Part shown: positions 33,723-44,573 of the stretch, in pieces | Layout of the letters: each line of letters begins with the position of its first letter | How positions within the stretch are numbered: the stretch's first letter is position 1 | Source: Symsagittifera roscoffensis | Taxonomy: Eukaryota; Xenacoelomorpha; Acoela; Convolutidae | Assembly: GCF_963678635.1 (NCBI RefSeq) | Contig: NC_087062.1 | Span: 38,526,518-38,590,517 of the forward strand | Reading direction: 5' to 3' | Length of the DNA: 64,000 nt | Program-made: the position numbers and the translations under genes | Notes under the pieces: generated by a model | Told to the model about the DNA's origin: nothing | Database searches by the model: none | The model's input: only the letters and a program-made list of their open reading frames with translations

Positions 33723-35088
33723 TTGTTCCGGAATATTTGAGCTCGGGGTGGGTTTTTTTCGGACAAATTTCGACTCTTCAACTAGCCATTTTTGATGATT
33801 TTTTTTTTTTACATCATTCAAAAAGTTTTGTTGTCCTGAGCACACAAATTTGAAAAAAAATCATCTGTGATTATTTTTCGTAAAGTTATGGGGGTTTAAA
33901 GATTGCCATTTTGGCCAATTTTCCGGGCTGACGATCATAGAAGAAAAGAGCTTATCATACAGTTTCATATATGAAGTCTATGGAAAAAATGAAAATTCAT
34001 AGAAAAATTAAAAAGTGTTTTAAAAATTTTGAATGACTATTTTTGGTCTAATGGTCTCTTTTGAAGCTTTCTGGTCATTAAAAAATTGATTAATAAAAAT
34101 TGTATGATAAGCGTTTTTTTCATAAACAAAAATAAAGTTTTTAATCCCTTTTTTGGTAGCAAACTTGCTTCTGTGCTGAAATATAAATTTTTACGAAAAA
34201 AATTTTTGCATGCAGAATTTGACTTTTTGTGTTTATAACGTAGTCCAGGATGAGTTTTTTACCCAAAAAATCCAAAAATCATTAGAAAATGTTTTTTTTT
34301 TTGTAAACACGATTATTATCTTTTGTTTCATTTGCTAAGATAAAAACAAATTTGTAGAAAAACAGGCCTTTTTTTCTAAACCACTAAAATTTTCAAACCA
34401 AAAACTATCTAGCTATATTCAAAAAGTTATTTTTTTTTTGGTATATAATTACATGTGAAAATTTTAAGTTTAGCTTTTATGTACCAACCACCAAATGCAG
34501 TTAATCTGCGAGGTAATTGTCAGTTACACTCTGGAAAATCTTATGACGAAAAATCCTTGTTTAGTGTTTCGGTTGATACACAAAATTTTGAAACAAAATT
34601 TTTTTTTCATTTTCATTTAGGGAAAAAATGATTGTCATACAAATTCATAGAATGGAAAAAATGCTTATGATACAATTTCATATAATGGAAAAAATGATTT
34701 TTTTTGCTATTTTCATACACCTACTTTTCTCTATGAAATTGTATGAAAGAGTATGATAAGCATTTTTTTCATGTAAGGAAATTGTATGATAAGCGTTTCT
34801 TGTCAACCCGGGTTGGGACAATTAACGCGCGATATATCTTAGAAATTGTTCCAAATTGGTTGAAAGAAGCTTAATTGCCATAAACGATTTGTTACCAGGA
34901 GCAAAATCTATCTTTTTGTGCTTTATATGGCGTGTGGGGGGATGATTTTCATTTAAAAAATTTCAAATTTAAGAAAAAATATTTTCAATTTATTTTATTA
35001 CAATTATTTTTAATGTTATTACCGCTCCAAAAACTTGAAAAGGCAGTCGGAACATTCAGGGCTTCGCCCTGATACGAGCAGTCTTGTT
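33723..35088 (-). repeat. R1 dispersed repeat, copy K, split by a nested R3 element
   Basis: The right half of R1 (reverse strand) is at 33723-33921: TTGTTCCGGAATATTTGAGC, TCGGGGTGGG, ACTAGCCATTTTTGATG, TTTTGGCCAATTTT. The left half resumes at 34811: TTGGGACAATTAACGCGCGA, GTGTGGGGGGATGATTTTC, and the terminal hairpin GGGCTTCGCCCTGATACGAG with CAGTCTTGTT. The 0.9 kb in between is an R3 copy. Joining the two outer parts gives ordinary R1 sequence, so R3 inserted into R1. Confidence 0.8.
33922..34810. mobile_element. R3 palindrome-rich element, copy 3, nested in R1
   Basis: The ends are inverted: the left CCGGGCTGAC matches the complement of the right GTCAACCCGGG. Interior: many inverted AAATTGTATGATAAGC / CATACAATTTCATA units and long A/T runs; no transposase. 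The flanking R1 gives a clear empty-site comparison. Any target duplication is short (possibly TT). It behaves like a MITE, or a foldback element of unknown superfamily. Confidence 0.65.
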
Positions 35089-35120
35089 TTAATTTGCATT
35101 CCTTTTGCTTGACGTTATTT

Positions 35121-35137
35121 CCCCCCCCCCCCCCCCC
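35121..35137. repeat. Poly-C tract (about 17 C)
   Basis: A run of C followed by TCTCCCTCCC, in AT-rich surroundings just after an R1 copy. Confidence 0.8.
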
Positions 35138-35439
35138 TCTCCCTCCCTATTGCAATGGAGGAGGGGGGAATAGTTAATATGTTCCAGCATTTTTTCCAAA
35201 AATTAGCAAAAGATGGCAGTTTTATACTTTCCGCACAGCGCAATTTTTTTCTAATAGCTACTCAAAATAACTACTCATTTTTTTGCTGCATGTGAGTAAA
35301 AGTAAAGAAAACAAAAAACTTAACTTTGTCAGAAAACAAATCAATGGTTTCTCGTTTAGGATCAATTATGCGATCTCCCCCAGTAATGACCAATTGGGCT
35401 ATCTCCCCCCAAGCAAAAACGGTAAAACGCTACAAAAAG

Positions 35440-35930
35440 ACGTCAGCAAACGCAAGTAGATGGTTGATGTGTTCGTATCACGCAATCAATTGAGCGATTG
35501 AAGTTTATTTTATCGAGAAAAACTTTGAAAAAGAAAAAATCTAATTTTATAAAATTGTTTTTTTTTGCAAATTTTTGTTTGGGCGATCCTTGCCTCATCG
35601 AGGAAAGCGACTTACCAGGTTTGATGCTCTAGCCTAGTGTCTGAATATCAAACACTGTTCTCCGCAGCACCTTAATTTTGTATGCAATACACTTTTCCTC
35701 CTTTGAGGACAGAAAAAAGTAGCTTTATATGCCTATTGATTCTTTTCCGTTTTATTGATTCTTTTTCACTCTTGATTGTAATTTTTGAGCTTTGATCTTG
35801 TAAACTTTGGCGTTCCACATTCGTTGGAGAATCTGTTCTATGATTTCATATCATTCAAACTATTTTCAAGTGGTTATAAACATGTCTCAAGTACCTATTG
35901 AGCTTTATCCCCCCAAACGAGAATGGGGGG
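35440..35930 (+). repeat. R6 dispersed repeat, copy 1 (unoccupied site)
   Basis: Matches 55441-55727 plus 56253-56400. Shared: ACGCAATCAATTGA, TGAAAAAGAAAAAAT, CTCATCGAGG, TATTGATTCTT, CGTTGGAGAATCTG, GGTTATAAACATGTCTCAAG, CCCC-rich end. In the other copy an R1 element sits in the middle, so this copy serves as the approximate empty site. No gene seen. Confidence 0.6.
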
Positions 35931-36589
35931 CTGATCCCGCGTTTATAATTCATTTTAGGCCAACTGATGAATCACAATAGGATCCATGGGTCATGGTTTT
36001 GCTTCTAATGAGATCAAACGATAAGCTGTCAAATCCTTTCCGCAGTTTGAGTTTTCCTTTCCCTTTTTTCAATTTCAACTTTTGAAATTGAAGAATATTG
36101 AAGAAAATTGGGTTTGCTCAGACTCTTTCCGCATTGACGCGGAATTATATAAGAAATAATGATAAAAAATGTTTTTAAAAAATTAAGGTTTACGTAATAC
36201 TGGGAGGGAAAATAACCTCCATAAATATTGAACTCCAATTTTTATATGATCACAAAACATCTGTTTTGTGATCCTTCAGAAAGTTATATTACAGCTCGTG
36301 GGTTGGCTAGAAGTTAATTTGTCCATTAGTGAAAACTTATTCATGTGACAAAAAATGACAGATAGGAGAAATGCATGCTCCTCCCCATAAAAAGTGCAAG
36401 CTATTAGAATTTTCAAATGCCCTATAAAAAATTTACTATGCATCAATCATTAAGATAAGATGAACATTGCGAAAACAACCTGAATTCAAAGTTTAAAAAA
36501 AACATTACATTAGCAGATATATTTGTTGAAAATCTCGACTTATGTTGCGACTGAATTGAATTGACTGAGTTTCCTGGACCCAAATTCTC
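35931..36589. other. AT-rich spacer
   Basis: No gene supported; the frame 36029-36238 on the - strand is unremarkable. Confidence 0.4.
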
Positions 36590-36720
36590 TATTAGTAATG
36601 AGGGAATTTGTACGGCCTAGGTTTTAGTAATGAGGGAATTTGTACGGCCTAGGTTTTAGTTCCTGGACCCAAATTCTCTATTAGTAATGAGGGAATTTGT
36701 ACGGCCTAGGTTTCAGAGTC
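36590..36720. repeat. Short tandem duplication
   Basis: The block TTAGTAATGAGGGAATTTGT followed by ACGGCCTAGGTTT occurs three times in 130 bp. The preceding CTGGACCCAAATTCTC occurs twice. The same GGTAATGAGGGAATTTGT appears again at 36955 and 38585. Confidence 0.8.
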
Positions 36721-36862
36721 ACAACATGAGTCGCGCAAAGTCGCTTAATGAGTCGCGCATTAGACACTAAAATTGATAAAATACCATTACAAGGCCAAAC
36801 TGCACAATTTGGTGAGTGTAGGTCTCTGGAATCCAGAGACAAGTCTTTAAAACTTTTTGGGA

Positions 36863-38449
36863 ACCATGAAAGAAAACAAAAGAACAAAGGAAGACCAGAG
36901 AAAGTGTCCTTCTTGTGGAAACCGCGTACAGTACACAAAATGAATGCACAGATTGGTAATGAGGGAATTTGTATGGCCGAGGTGTTAGTTGAGCAAGGTC
37001 GCAAAATAGCTAAAAGGGTTCGCACAAAGTCACAACATGCGTCGCGCAAAGTCGCAACATGGGTCGTGCAAACTCGCAACAGGGGTCGCGCAAATTCGCA
37101 ACATGAGTGTTGCAAAAACGCAACTTGAGTCGCGCAAAGTCGTAACATGAGTCGCGCAAAGTCGCATAATGAGTCGCGCATTAGAAGCTAATGGGATAAA
37201 ATGGCATTACAAGGCCATATTGCACCATTTGGTGAGTGCAGGTCTCTGGAATCCAGAGACAAGTCTTTAAACATGTTAAAATTTTGACGAAACCATGAAA
37301 GAAAACAAAAGAATGGTAATTAGGAAATTTATTCGGTTCAAGAAGTCCCTTAAATAGTCTAGAAATTTCATCAAAATAAATATAAAATTGAATGTATTCG
37401 ATTGTTATGAACTTTCTAAGGTCACAAAAAATTGATTAAATTGTCTAAAGAAAGCAAATTGTCAAGCAGTCGAAAAGTTTTTTCTCGGTCGATCTTTCTT
37501 CGATCTAAAAAAACTTCTCGGTTGAAATCAGAGCCCCGCTAAGTGGCGGAGGATTTTTTTGTTGGCGCAAATCATAACTTTTTTCCTTTTGTTTTCCACG
37601 CAAAATCAGGTTCCACAAATGATCATTGGACCGTGTTATGTGATACATCATTAAAAAAACCTTTCAGTCGTGATTCGATCCACACTAAAAAGCTGTCAAC
37701 ATTTTTTTTGTGTCGAGAAAAACCAGTTTGAACTTTTTGATTTTGCGTTTAGATTTGAGCGACGAAAACCAGTGATCAGGCTTGCTTATGCTTATTTTAA
37801 GCAGTTTAAAATAGCTTATTCATGCTTTAGTTTAAATTTACTTGACGAAAATTAGCGTTTAGCGAGTTTTAATGCCATTTTGGGTCTCAAAATTTCAAAA
37901 AAAAAACTTTATACAAAAAATTTGATTTTTTTAATCTTTCGTTTTTTCAGTCATTTTCCATAAAAACTGTTATCCTGTTGGTCTTTTTTTACTCTTACTG
38001 TCGAATAGGCCTAAATTATAGTTTTACGTCAGATCATCTTACGTCAGATTATTTTATGCCAGATTTTTTTCTTTTAATTTTTTTTAAGACTGTGGTCGGA
38101 AGATTCAGTGCTACTTGCACAATAACCGGCTATTTTTGTTTTAAATCGCAATGGTTGCAAAATAATTATTTTGGGTGGCGATGGTCGCAACATAACGATT
38201 TTGAGCCCTTACGGTTGCAACGTAATTCCCCGACCTACTCGCAAAATTTTCGAAAATCTGCAATTTCATCTCTGCAAGTTCACTAAATCTAATAAAAAAA
38301 TTTAGGAACTTGTAGATAACAGTTAATATGCTTAAAATACCGTGATTCCAAGAGTCAAACATGACGACGACTTATTGCTGATTATTCATAATTCATTGAT
38401 AACTTCTCACTGATATATCAGTTATCGAGCGCTGTAATTTCAATGATAA
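36863..38449. repeat. 1.6 kb tandem duplication, unit 1
   Basis: Runs from CCATGAAAGAAAACAAAAGA to CAGTTATCGAGCGCTGTAAT. It is almost identical to 38494-40080 at a constant offset of about 1631 bp, with roughly a dozen substitutions and small indels by eye. It includes a 22-bp minisatellite, a GTCTCTGGAATCCAGAGAC hairpin and anonymous AT-rich DNA. Small frames inside (for example 37543-37731) appear twice only because the DNA is duplicated. Confidence 0.85.
37021..37180. repeat. 22-bp minisatellite, array 1
   Basis: Seven or so units of about 22 bp with the consensus CGCAAAGTCGCAACATGRGT plus CG, each diverged by a few bases. Because 22 is not a multiple of 3, all frames read through several units, giving long Cys- and Arg-rich spurious frames on the - strand (36681-37181). 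Confidence 0.85.
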
Positions 38450-38493
38450 TTTCAATGATCAGTTATCGAGCGCTGTAAATTCAAAAATCTGAA

Positions 38494-40080
38494 CCATGAA
38501 AGAAAACAAAAGAACAAAGGAAGACCAGATAAAGTATCCTTCTTGTGGAAACCGCGTACAGTACACAAAATGAATGCACAGATTGGTAATGAGGGAATTT
38601 GTATGGCCGAGGTGTTAGTTGAGCAAGGTCGCAAAATAGCTAAAAAGGGTTCGCACAAAGTCACAACATGCGTCGCGCAAAGTCGCAACATGGGTCGTGC
38701 AAACTCGCAACAGGGGTCGCGCAAATTCGCAACATGAGTGTTGCAAAAACGCAACTTGAGTCGCGCAAAGTCGTAACATGAGTCGCGCAAAGTCGCATAA
38801 TGAGTCGCGCATTAGAAGCTAATGGGATAAAATGGCATTACAAGGCCATATTGCACCATTTGGTGAGTGTAGGTCTCTGGAATCCAGAGACAAGTCTTTA
38901 AACATGTTAAAATTTTGACGAAACCATGAAAGAAAACAAAAGAATGGTAATTAGGAAATTTATTCGGTTCAAGAAGTCCCTTAAATAGTCTAGAAATTTC
39001 ATCAAAATAAATATAAAATTGAATGTATTCGATTGTTATGAACTTTCTAAGGTCACAAAAAATTGATTAAATTGTCTAAAGAAAGCAAATTGTCAAGCAG
39101 TCGAAAAGTTTTTTCTCGGTCGATCTTTCTTCGATCTAAAAAAACTTCTCGGTTGAAATCAGAGCCCCGCTAAGTGGCGGAGGATTTTTTTGTTGGCGCA
39201 AATCATAACTTTTTTCCTTTTGTTTTCCACGCAAAATCAGGTTCCACAAATGATCATTGGACCGTGTTATGTGATACATCATTAAAAAAACCTTTCAGTC
39301 GTGATTCGATCCACACTAAAAAGCTGTCAACATTTTTTTTGTGTCGAGAAAAACCAGTTTGAACTTTTTGATTTTGCGTTTAGATTTGAGCGACGAAAAC
39401 CAGTGATCAGGCTTGCTTATGCTTATTTTAAGCAGTTTAAAATAGCTTATTCATGCTTTAGTTTAAATTTACTTGACGAAAATTAGCGTTTAGCGAGTTT
39501 TAATGCCATTTTGGGTCTCAAAATTTCAAAAAAAAACTTTATACAAAAAATTTGATTTTTTTTATCTTTCGTTTTTTCAGTCATTTTCCATAAAAACTGT
39601 TATCCTGTTGGTCTTTTTTTACTCTTACTGTCGAATATGCCTAAATTATAGTTTTACGTCAGATCATCTTACGTCAGATTATTTTATGTCAGATTTTTTT
39701 GCTTTTAACTTTTTTTAAGACTGTGGTCGGAAGATTCAGTGCTACTTGCACAATAACCGGCTATTTTTGTTTTAAATCGCAATGGTTGCAAAATAATTAT
39801 TTTGGGTGGCGATGGTCGCAACATAACGATTTTGAGCCCTTACGGTTGCAACGTAATTCCCCGACCTACTCGCAAAATTTTCGAAAATCTGCAATTTCAT
39901 CTCTGCAAGTTCACTAAATCTAATAAAAAAAGTTTTAGGAATTTGTAGATAACAGTTAATATGCTTAAAATACCGTGATTCCAAGAGTCAAACATGACAA
40001 AGACTTATTGCTGATTATTCATAATTCATTGATAACTTCTCACTGATATATCAGTTATCGAGCGCTGTAATTTCAATGAA
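38494..40080. repeat. 1.6 kb tandem duplication, unit 2
   Basis: Second copy of 36863-38449. The junction (38420-38493) repeats the phrase CAGTTATCGAGCGCTGTAA twice within 60 bp, marking the breakpoint. The unit ends at TCAATGA before unique sequence. Confidence 0.85.
38653..38812. repeat. 22-bp minisatellite, array 2
   Basis: Copy of the array at 37021-37180 in the second duplication unit, with the same unit order. Confidence 0.85.
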
Positions 40081-40600
40081 TCATCCAAGATTCAGTGCTG
40101 AGAAGTACACTATCATTGGAAAGCGTTTAATTTATGATGATCATCGCTGCGATGTCATCCCGGGTGCATTTTTGAAACTGTTTTTTTAGTCGCTAGAGAA
40201 ATACCTTTTTTTCATTTGTGCTCATGAGAGCAATACACTTTTAGATGGCTTTGAAAAAAGTTCCGTAAAAAACGATTGATTGCAATTAGTTTAGTCACCT
40301 TCTTCTGCGGTCAGAAAAAAAACAACGGCCTCTTTTGTATTTTAACTTGAGATGATGAAGCCTAAAAAAACAATTGATTCGAACGACTGGGTTTTTTCCA
40401 TTGCTGCATTGATAGTTTGCGATGGATCAACTCAATTTTTTTAAAGAAAGGAGAATCTCATTTCCATGGAAAAAGCGGGGGTAGAGATGACAAAGTTTAT
40501 GTCATAAGCAAGAAATGACCTCTTGCTTTTCTTCAGTGCTTACGTTTGGTCCAATTGGGGTGAGCCTCAAGTGCAGGGGCAGTCCACATTAAAATCAAAG
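40081..40600. other. AT-rich spacer
   Basis: Nothing recognised. Confidence 0.4.
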
Positions 40601-41599
40601 TTCGAAGGTTTAATCAGATGCAAAGTGGACAAAACCGAAGTGCCCAGCTAGGAATGCTAGCTGCAACATACGCAGAAAGTTAATACATTTGGAAATGACT
40701 TGGCGAGGTTCGTGAACAGACAAGGAAGCAGAGCAGTGCGCATCGGACAAAGTGGAGAGCGAATTATCAGGAGACTAAGCGAGGAAAGCAGAGGAACAAT
40801 CAAACTCAATTACTAAAATAAAAAACAATCGATTGTACGCGGGAATTCAGTCGAGGGTAAGGAATAGCGGCGACCCTGAACAGGTGGAGTACATAGTGAA
40901 AATTATCAAATTAGGAGATTAATGAATACAAGCAGAAGAATACACACATATCGATAAAAATCAAATGGAGGAGAACAATCTGTCGATTGACAGCGGGTCA
41001 CCAGAATCGGATGTAACGCTGCTTGAGCTAAATAGGACACTGGGAAAGAGAAAAATTGGTGAAAAGAACACTCGAGGATGACTGGAATACCAATCCGTAA
41101 TAGGCAGTGATCATAGGCCGAGATTTGGGAGGTGGATTTCGATTTGTAGCTGTTCCAAAAAACCAAAAGGCGAGAAGGCGTTGGAGCATCCAAGAGACTA
41201 GTGGACAAGGACTGAGCATGAATAGCAGAAGTACTTCAATGAAACGAATCGAAAGAGGCTAGACAGACTGCAAGCACGCTGGGTGCGTCGACCGACAAAT
41301 TATCCAGTGGATAGTTTCCGAAAAGCAATGCGGTGCTAACATTGCCAAAAACAGTGAAAACAGAAAATAAAGAGCTGAGCTGCAGATGAGGAGCTGCATA
41401 GGCCAAAGAAAAAGAATGTGACTATCAGCATTCACTGGTAGAAGTGTTTCGACTCAGCGCGAGGAAGACTCCACAGTCCATAAAGCAATCCGTGATCAGG
41501 TTCGACAAACTATCATTAAAAAAAGCTGCACAAGCGAAGAAAGTTAAAGCGCCAGGCTAGGCAGCATTGAAAAGCGCAGGCAACTTTGAAAAAATAAAC
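40601..41599 (+). other. More GC-balanced block, possible LINE 5' part
   Basis: Composition is clearly less AT-rich than the neighbours and the + strand is purine-rich. A broken frame includes FGNDLARFVNRQGSRAVRIG. I do not recognise a domain. The block lies directly upstream of a LINE endonuclease fragment in the same orientation, so it may be a decayed ORF1 and linker. That is inferred from position only. Confidence 0.35.
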
Positions 41600-41940
41600 A
41601 ATTTCAGTAAAAAAACAACAAGTCAACAAAATCAAAAAGCTGGATTGGTGAATGTCACTTTGTTATGATAACTTCGACCAATTTCGTCTTCAACAATCAA
41701 ACTTACAAATACATTAAATTTTCAAAATGTACATGAAATCTTAGCTTTATCGGAAACTTGCTGCAGTGATGACACCATGAATGCAGCCTATCATCTACGA
41801 AAACGTGATGGATTGATAACGTTTAACAGAAACAGAACACGACAAGGAGGAGTTATTTTGTACATCAAATCAGGACTTAATTATATATGCTTAGTTAAAA
41901 GCACGAACAAACATAATCATCGCTTAATACTGTAATTAAA
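41600..41940 (+). pseudogene. LINE (non-LTR) AP-endonuclease fragment
   Basis: A frame around 41700-41935 reads EILALSETCCSDDTM, then LRKRDGLITFNRNR and RQGGVILYIKSGLNY. This matches the conserved LINE endonuclease blocks: the I-x-A-L-S/T-E-T motif with the catalytic Glu, and the R-x-x-x-G-G-V-x-x-Y/x-I-x-x-x-L block. The RT domain is absent; the sequence degenerates and about 100 bp later the LTR element begins. Consistent with a truncated jockey/CR1-like copy. Confidence 0.7.
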
Positions 41941-42043
41941 ATTTTTAAACAGTTCCTCATTCATGGCTCCTGCTTTAAATCACCAAAGTATTTCATTGAC
42001 ATTTTTTGGAAGATAATTTAAACACACAAAGTGAATAAACCTT

Positions 42044-43192
42044 TTTACTAAGCGATCATTGCTGGTTGAATGCTTAGTAATTTTATCCTAAATTATAAGT
42101 CTCACCTTGGATCGTCAAATTGTCTTGACAAAAAGTAGAGTAGAAACAATAGTTAGAAAAGGTATGAATTAATTAGTTGGTTAGATACAAAGCACTGGGT
42201 TATTAGATTATATAAATGAATCGAACAGCTTAAAGAAATATACCTATGAGGGGAGGTTGAGCTAATCTTATTTTGTTCATCAAAATTTTATCTTCCTACT
42301 AAGGTCGGTGGCTGATTAGTATGTATGGTTGCCCTTGATTTTGTCAAGTCAGCACTTCTGGTTGGGTCGTCTGAATCGTCTTGCCGTAGTCCTTTGGGTA
42401 CTTGTAGTCCAGACTTCCTCGGGTGTGCGTATCTCGAGTATCTCGATTTATAATTTTTCATACTTAAAATGAGAATTTATCCTCTTTTTATAAGTGAAAA
42501 GGGCTAGATTAATTTTAGTGTTAGGGCAGAAAAGAAAAATTATTTATTTTTAAAAGATCTGACTGAAGAGAACTGACTTGCTGCTTACTGAGCAAAATGA
42601 AACACTGAAGATTTCAGGCCAGTCCTTTTGCTCGTAAGCATAAACCGGCGGCTGATTCAATCTTTAATTATTCAGGTTTCACCTGCTCCTTTGTTCTCCC
42701 TTTCTTATAAGAGAATTTTCAACTAGTTTTTATTTGATTTTTTCAAATCAAATATCTTCAACTTATTAGTCCTCTTTGAAGAAAACCGCAGCCTTCAGTT
42801 TGTCTGATTAAAAATTCATATTACTTTCTCTGATGCATCATATTGCAGGTGCATCTATGCTAAATCAAAGCAAGGAGAATTTTAGTGCAGCCGGCAAGAC
42901 TGCTAAATATTTATCCAGTTTGTTTCAAGTTAAGTTAAAAGGGACGTATTAATAATCGCCGCCCTTTTAAAATATTGAGCATGAAAAAATGAGAAAAATT
43001 GGACAAGTATTTAAAAAGGAGTGGATTTTCAAAACAAGATTTTATAGTCCTAATAAGAGTAAATCAGTCAATATCTGATTTAGTGAAAAGAGGCTTTAAT
43101 TTAAATGGCACGCTCTAATTTAGAATTGGGTCGTTAAATAAACAATTAAGACAATGGTCTTTTGTGTGTGTGTAGTATTTCGCAATACTACA
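42044..43192 (-). repeat. 3' LTR of the envelope-bearing element
   Basis: About 1149 bp, differing from the 5' LTR by roughly four substitutions and a 2-bp change in a T run. On the - strand it begins TG, within a hairpin of 9-nt arms TGTAGTATT / AATACTACA. The other end (CTTAGTAAA on the - strand) does not show the usual CA, so that boundary is set by loss of identity and the CCTT flank and may be off by a base or two. Confidence 0.9.
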
Positions 43193-43217
43193 ACTCACCC
43201 CTTTTTTTTTTAGAAAA
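43193..43217 (-). promoter_or_regulatory. Polypurine tract (plus-strand primer site)
   Basis: On the - strand a run of ten A is followed by GGGGTGAGT, directly abutting the LTR TG. Position and composition are exactly those of a retroelement polypurine tract and confirm the - strand orientation. Confidence 0.8.
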
Positions 43218-43342
43218 TTAAGCTGTTCGATTCTTACAGTTACCATGGTGAAAATTTAAACACTTTAATGGTTAAATACTATAGTTATAAAATTTAAAGG
43301 GAACATCAAACGAAAAAGATATAAAGATAAGTTAGGTTTTAT

Positions 43343-44029
43343 CTAGAGCTTCCTTCCGGCTTCTAGCTCCACGTTGTATGATCTGAGGATCGCTATCTTC
43401 CTTTGTGAAACCTCGAGTTTTTGTTGCAACTTCACGATTTTCTTCTTTTTGATCTTGTTCTTGATTCGTAGTCTGCTCATTCCGTCCGTAAGTTGTTGAA
43501 TGTCGTCCTGTTCTTCCTGTCTGTTTTTTACATGGTTCGGAAAAGCAGTTATTCCCTCGAACGGGATGGTGACTTGCGTGCCTCCTGCCTTGAGGATGTA
43601 GCCGTGTTCCTCCCTCTTCTTTAATTTCCAGAAGTTTTTTTCGTTCTTTATAACCACTTCTGGCTGGGTTATGAAGTCGATAGGCATCATCGCCTTTTCC
43701 ATTGTCGTTGAGTTGACGACTTCAATGAACGATGGCAGTTTCCATCTGTTATAATTTTCCTTTATTGAGTACTTTAAACTCGTTATATATTTTGGATTTT
43801 CCGTATCCAATTTGGTTTCTCTGCACTTCTGCAGCTCCAATCTTTGGGTTAAACTGGGAAAGTTGCGAGGGCTCTTATTTAACCCGTCGTCCATTGACAA
43901 AGATTGAACTGCTACCGGTTTCCGTTGTTTCTTCCTGAGAGGCAGCTTTCTTTTAAATTCCTCTGGTGCAGGGTCTGCATTTCTGCAGTTCCAGTTTAAA
44001 ATTGGGTCGTATTCCATTTTGCTAAACAT
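43343..44029 (-). CDS. Accessory ORF with C-terminal coiled coil
   Basis: Intact 228-residue ORF from the first ATG (a TTG lies one codon earlier). The N-terminus is basic and Pro/Lys-rich (KRKLPLRKKQRKP), possibly nucleic-acid binding or a nuclear signal. The middle is mixed. From about residue 160 a Gln/Glu/Lys-rich region (RQEEQDDIQQLTDGMSRLRI, then a lysine run, LQQKLEVSQRKIAIL) has a heptad look and should form a coiled coil. It is the last ORF before the polypurine tract. No family recognised; a Gag-like or packaging role is possible but unproven. Confidence 0.65.
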   Translation of the reverse strand: MFSKMEYDPILNWNCRNADPAPEEFKRKLPLRKKQRKPVAVQSLSMDDGLNKSPRNFPSLTQRLELQKCRETKLDTENPKYITSLKYSIKENYNRWKLPSFIEVVNSTTMEKAMMPIDFITQPEVVIKNEKNFWKLKKREEHGYILKAGGTQVTIPFEGITAFPNHVKNRQEEQDDIQQLTDGMSRLRIKNKIKKKKIVKLQQKLEVSQRKIAILRSYNVELEAGRKL

Positions 44030-44032
44030 CAA

Positions 44033-44573
44033 TATAAAATGACCAAATATTCAAAATCCCGAATTACATTCGGATATTAAGGCTAATTATCAAATGTTTG
44101 AACAATGAAGGACAAAGTGTAAAATTGTATATATATATAAAAGGTGGAAAACAAAATCTTGTGGTTTCACACAAACCCACCACGGAAAACAAGTGAAGAA
44201 AAACGATCATGGTGTTTATTAACCACAGGAATAAAGCACTTCACAACACTGAGTTAAGCTCAGATATTAAACTTATGAGGCTAAAGCAAAAAATGGAAAT
44301 TTGGGCATTAATTAACCCCTAATCTTAAATGTATGTCCACCTGGGGTCATCCACAGGCTTACCATGGGGTCCCCTTTTATAGGTAAAAAGGACTAGAAAA
44401 AACCGGGGGGGGGGGGGGTAAATAGTATATAATATAGCATATTTAAAGGGTATTTTGTGTTTACTGTTGTTTTTAAAGATATATAAATTGTGAGCGAATT
44501 ACTGAAGGGTTGAGGCTTTACCAAATGTAGAAGTGTAGAGGAATTGTATAATGACATCGGATAGTGTGGATAA
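44033..44573. other. Non-coding gap in the accessory region
   Basis: About 540 bp between the coiled-coil ORF and the third RING-like ORF, with no supported gene. Contains a G run of about 14 at 44405-44418. Confidence 0.5.

Noticed and set aside
36681..37181. Cys-rich 166-residue frame on the - strand (and its relatives at 38452-38812)
   Set aside because: It is the translation of the 22-bp minisatellite; all frames are open there because of the repeat period.
37543..37731. Small frames at 37543 and 39174 that are identical
   Set aside because: Identity follows from the 1.6 kb DNA duplication, not from coding conservation; no domain or coding signature.
43732..43938. Plus-strand frames inside the accessory region (also 45612-45869, 48269-48475, 49236-49481, 49848-50510)
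   Set aside because: Shadows of the - strand ORFs of the retroelement.
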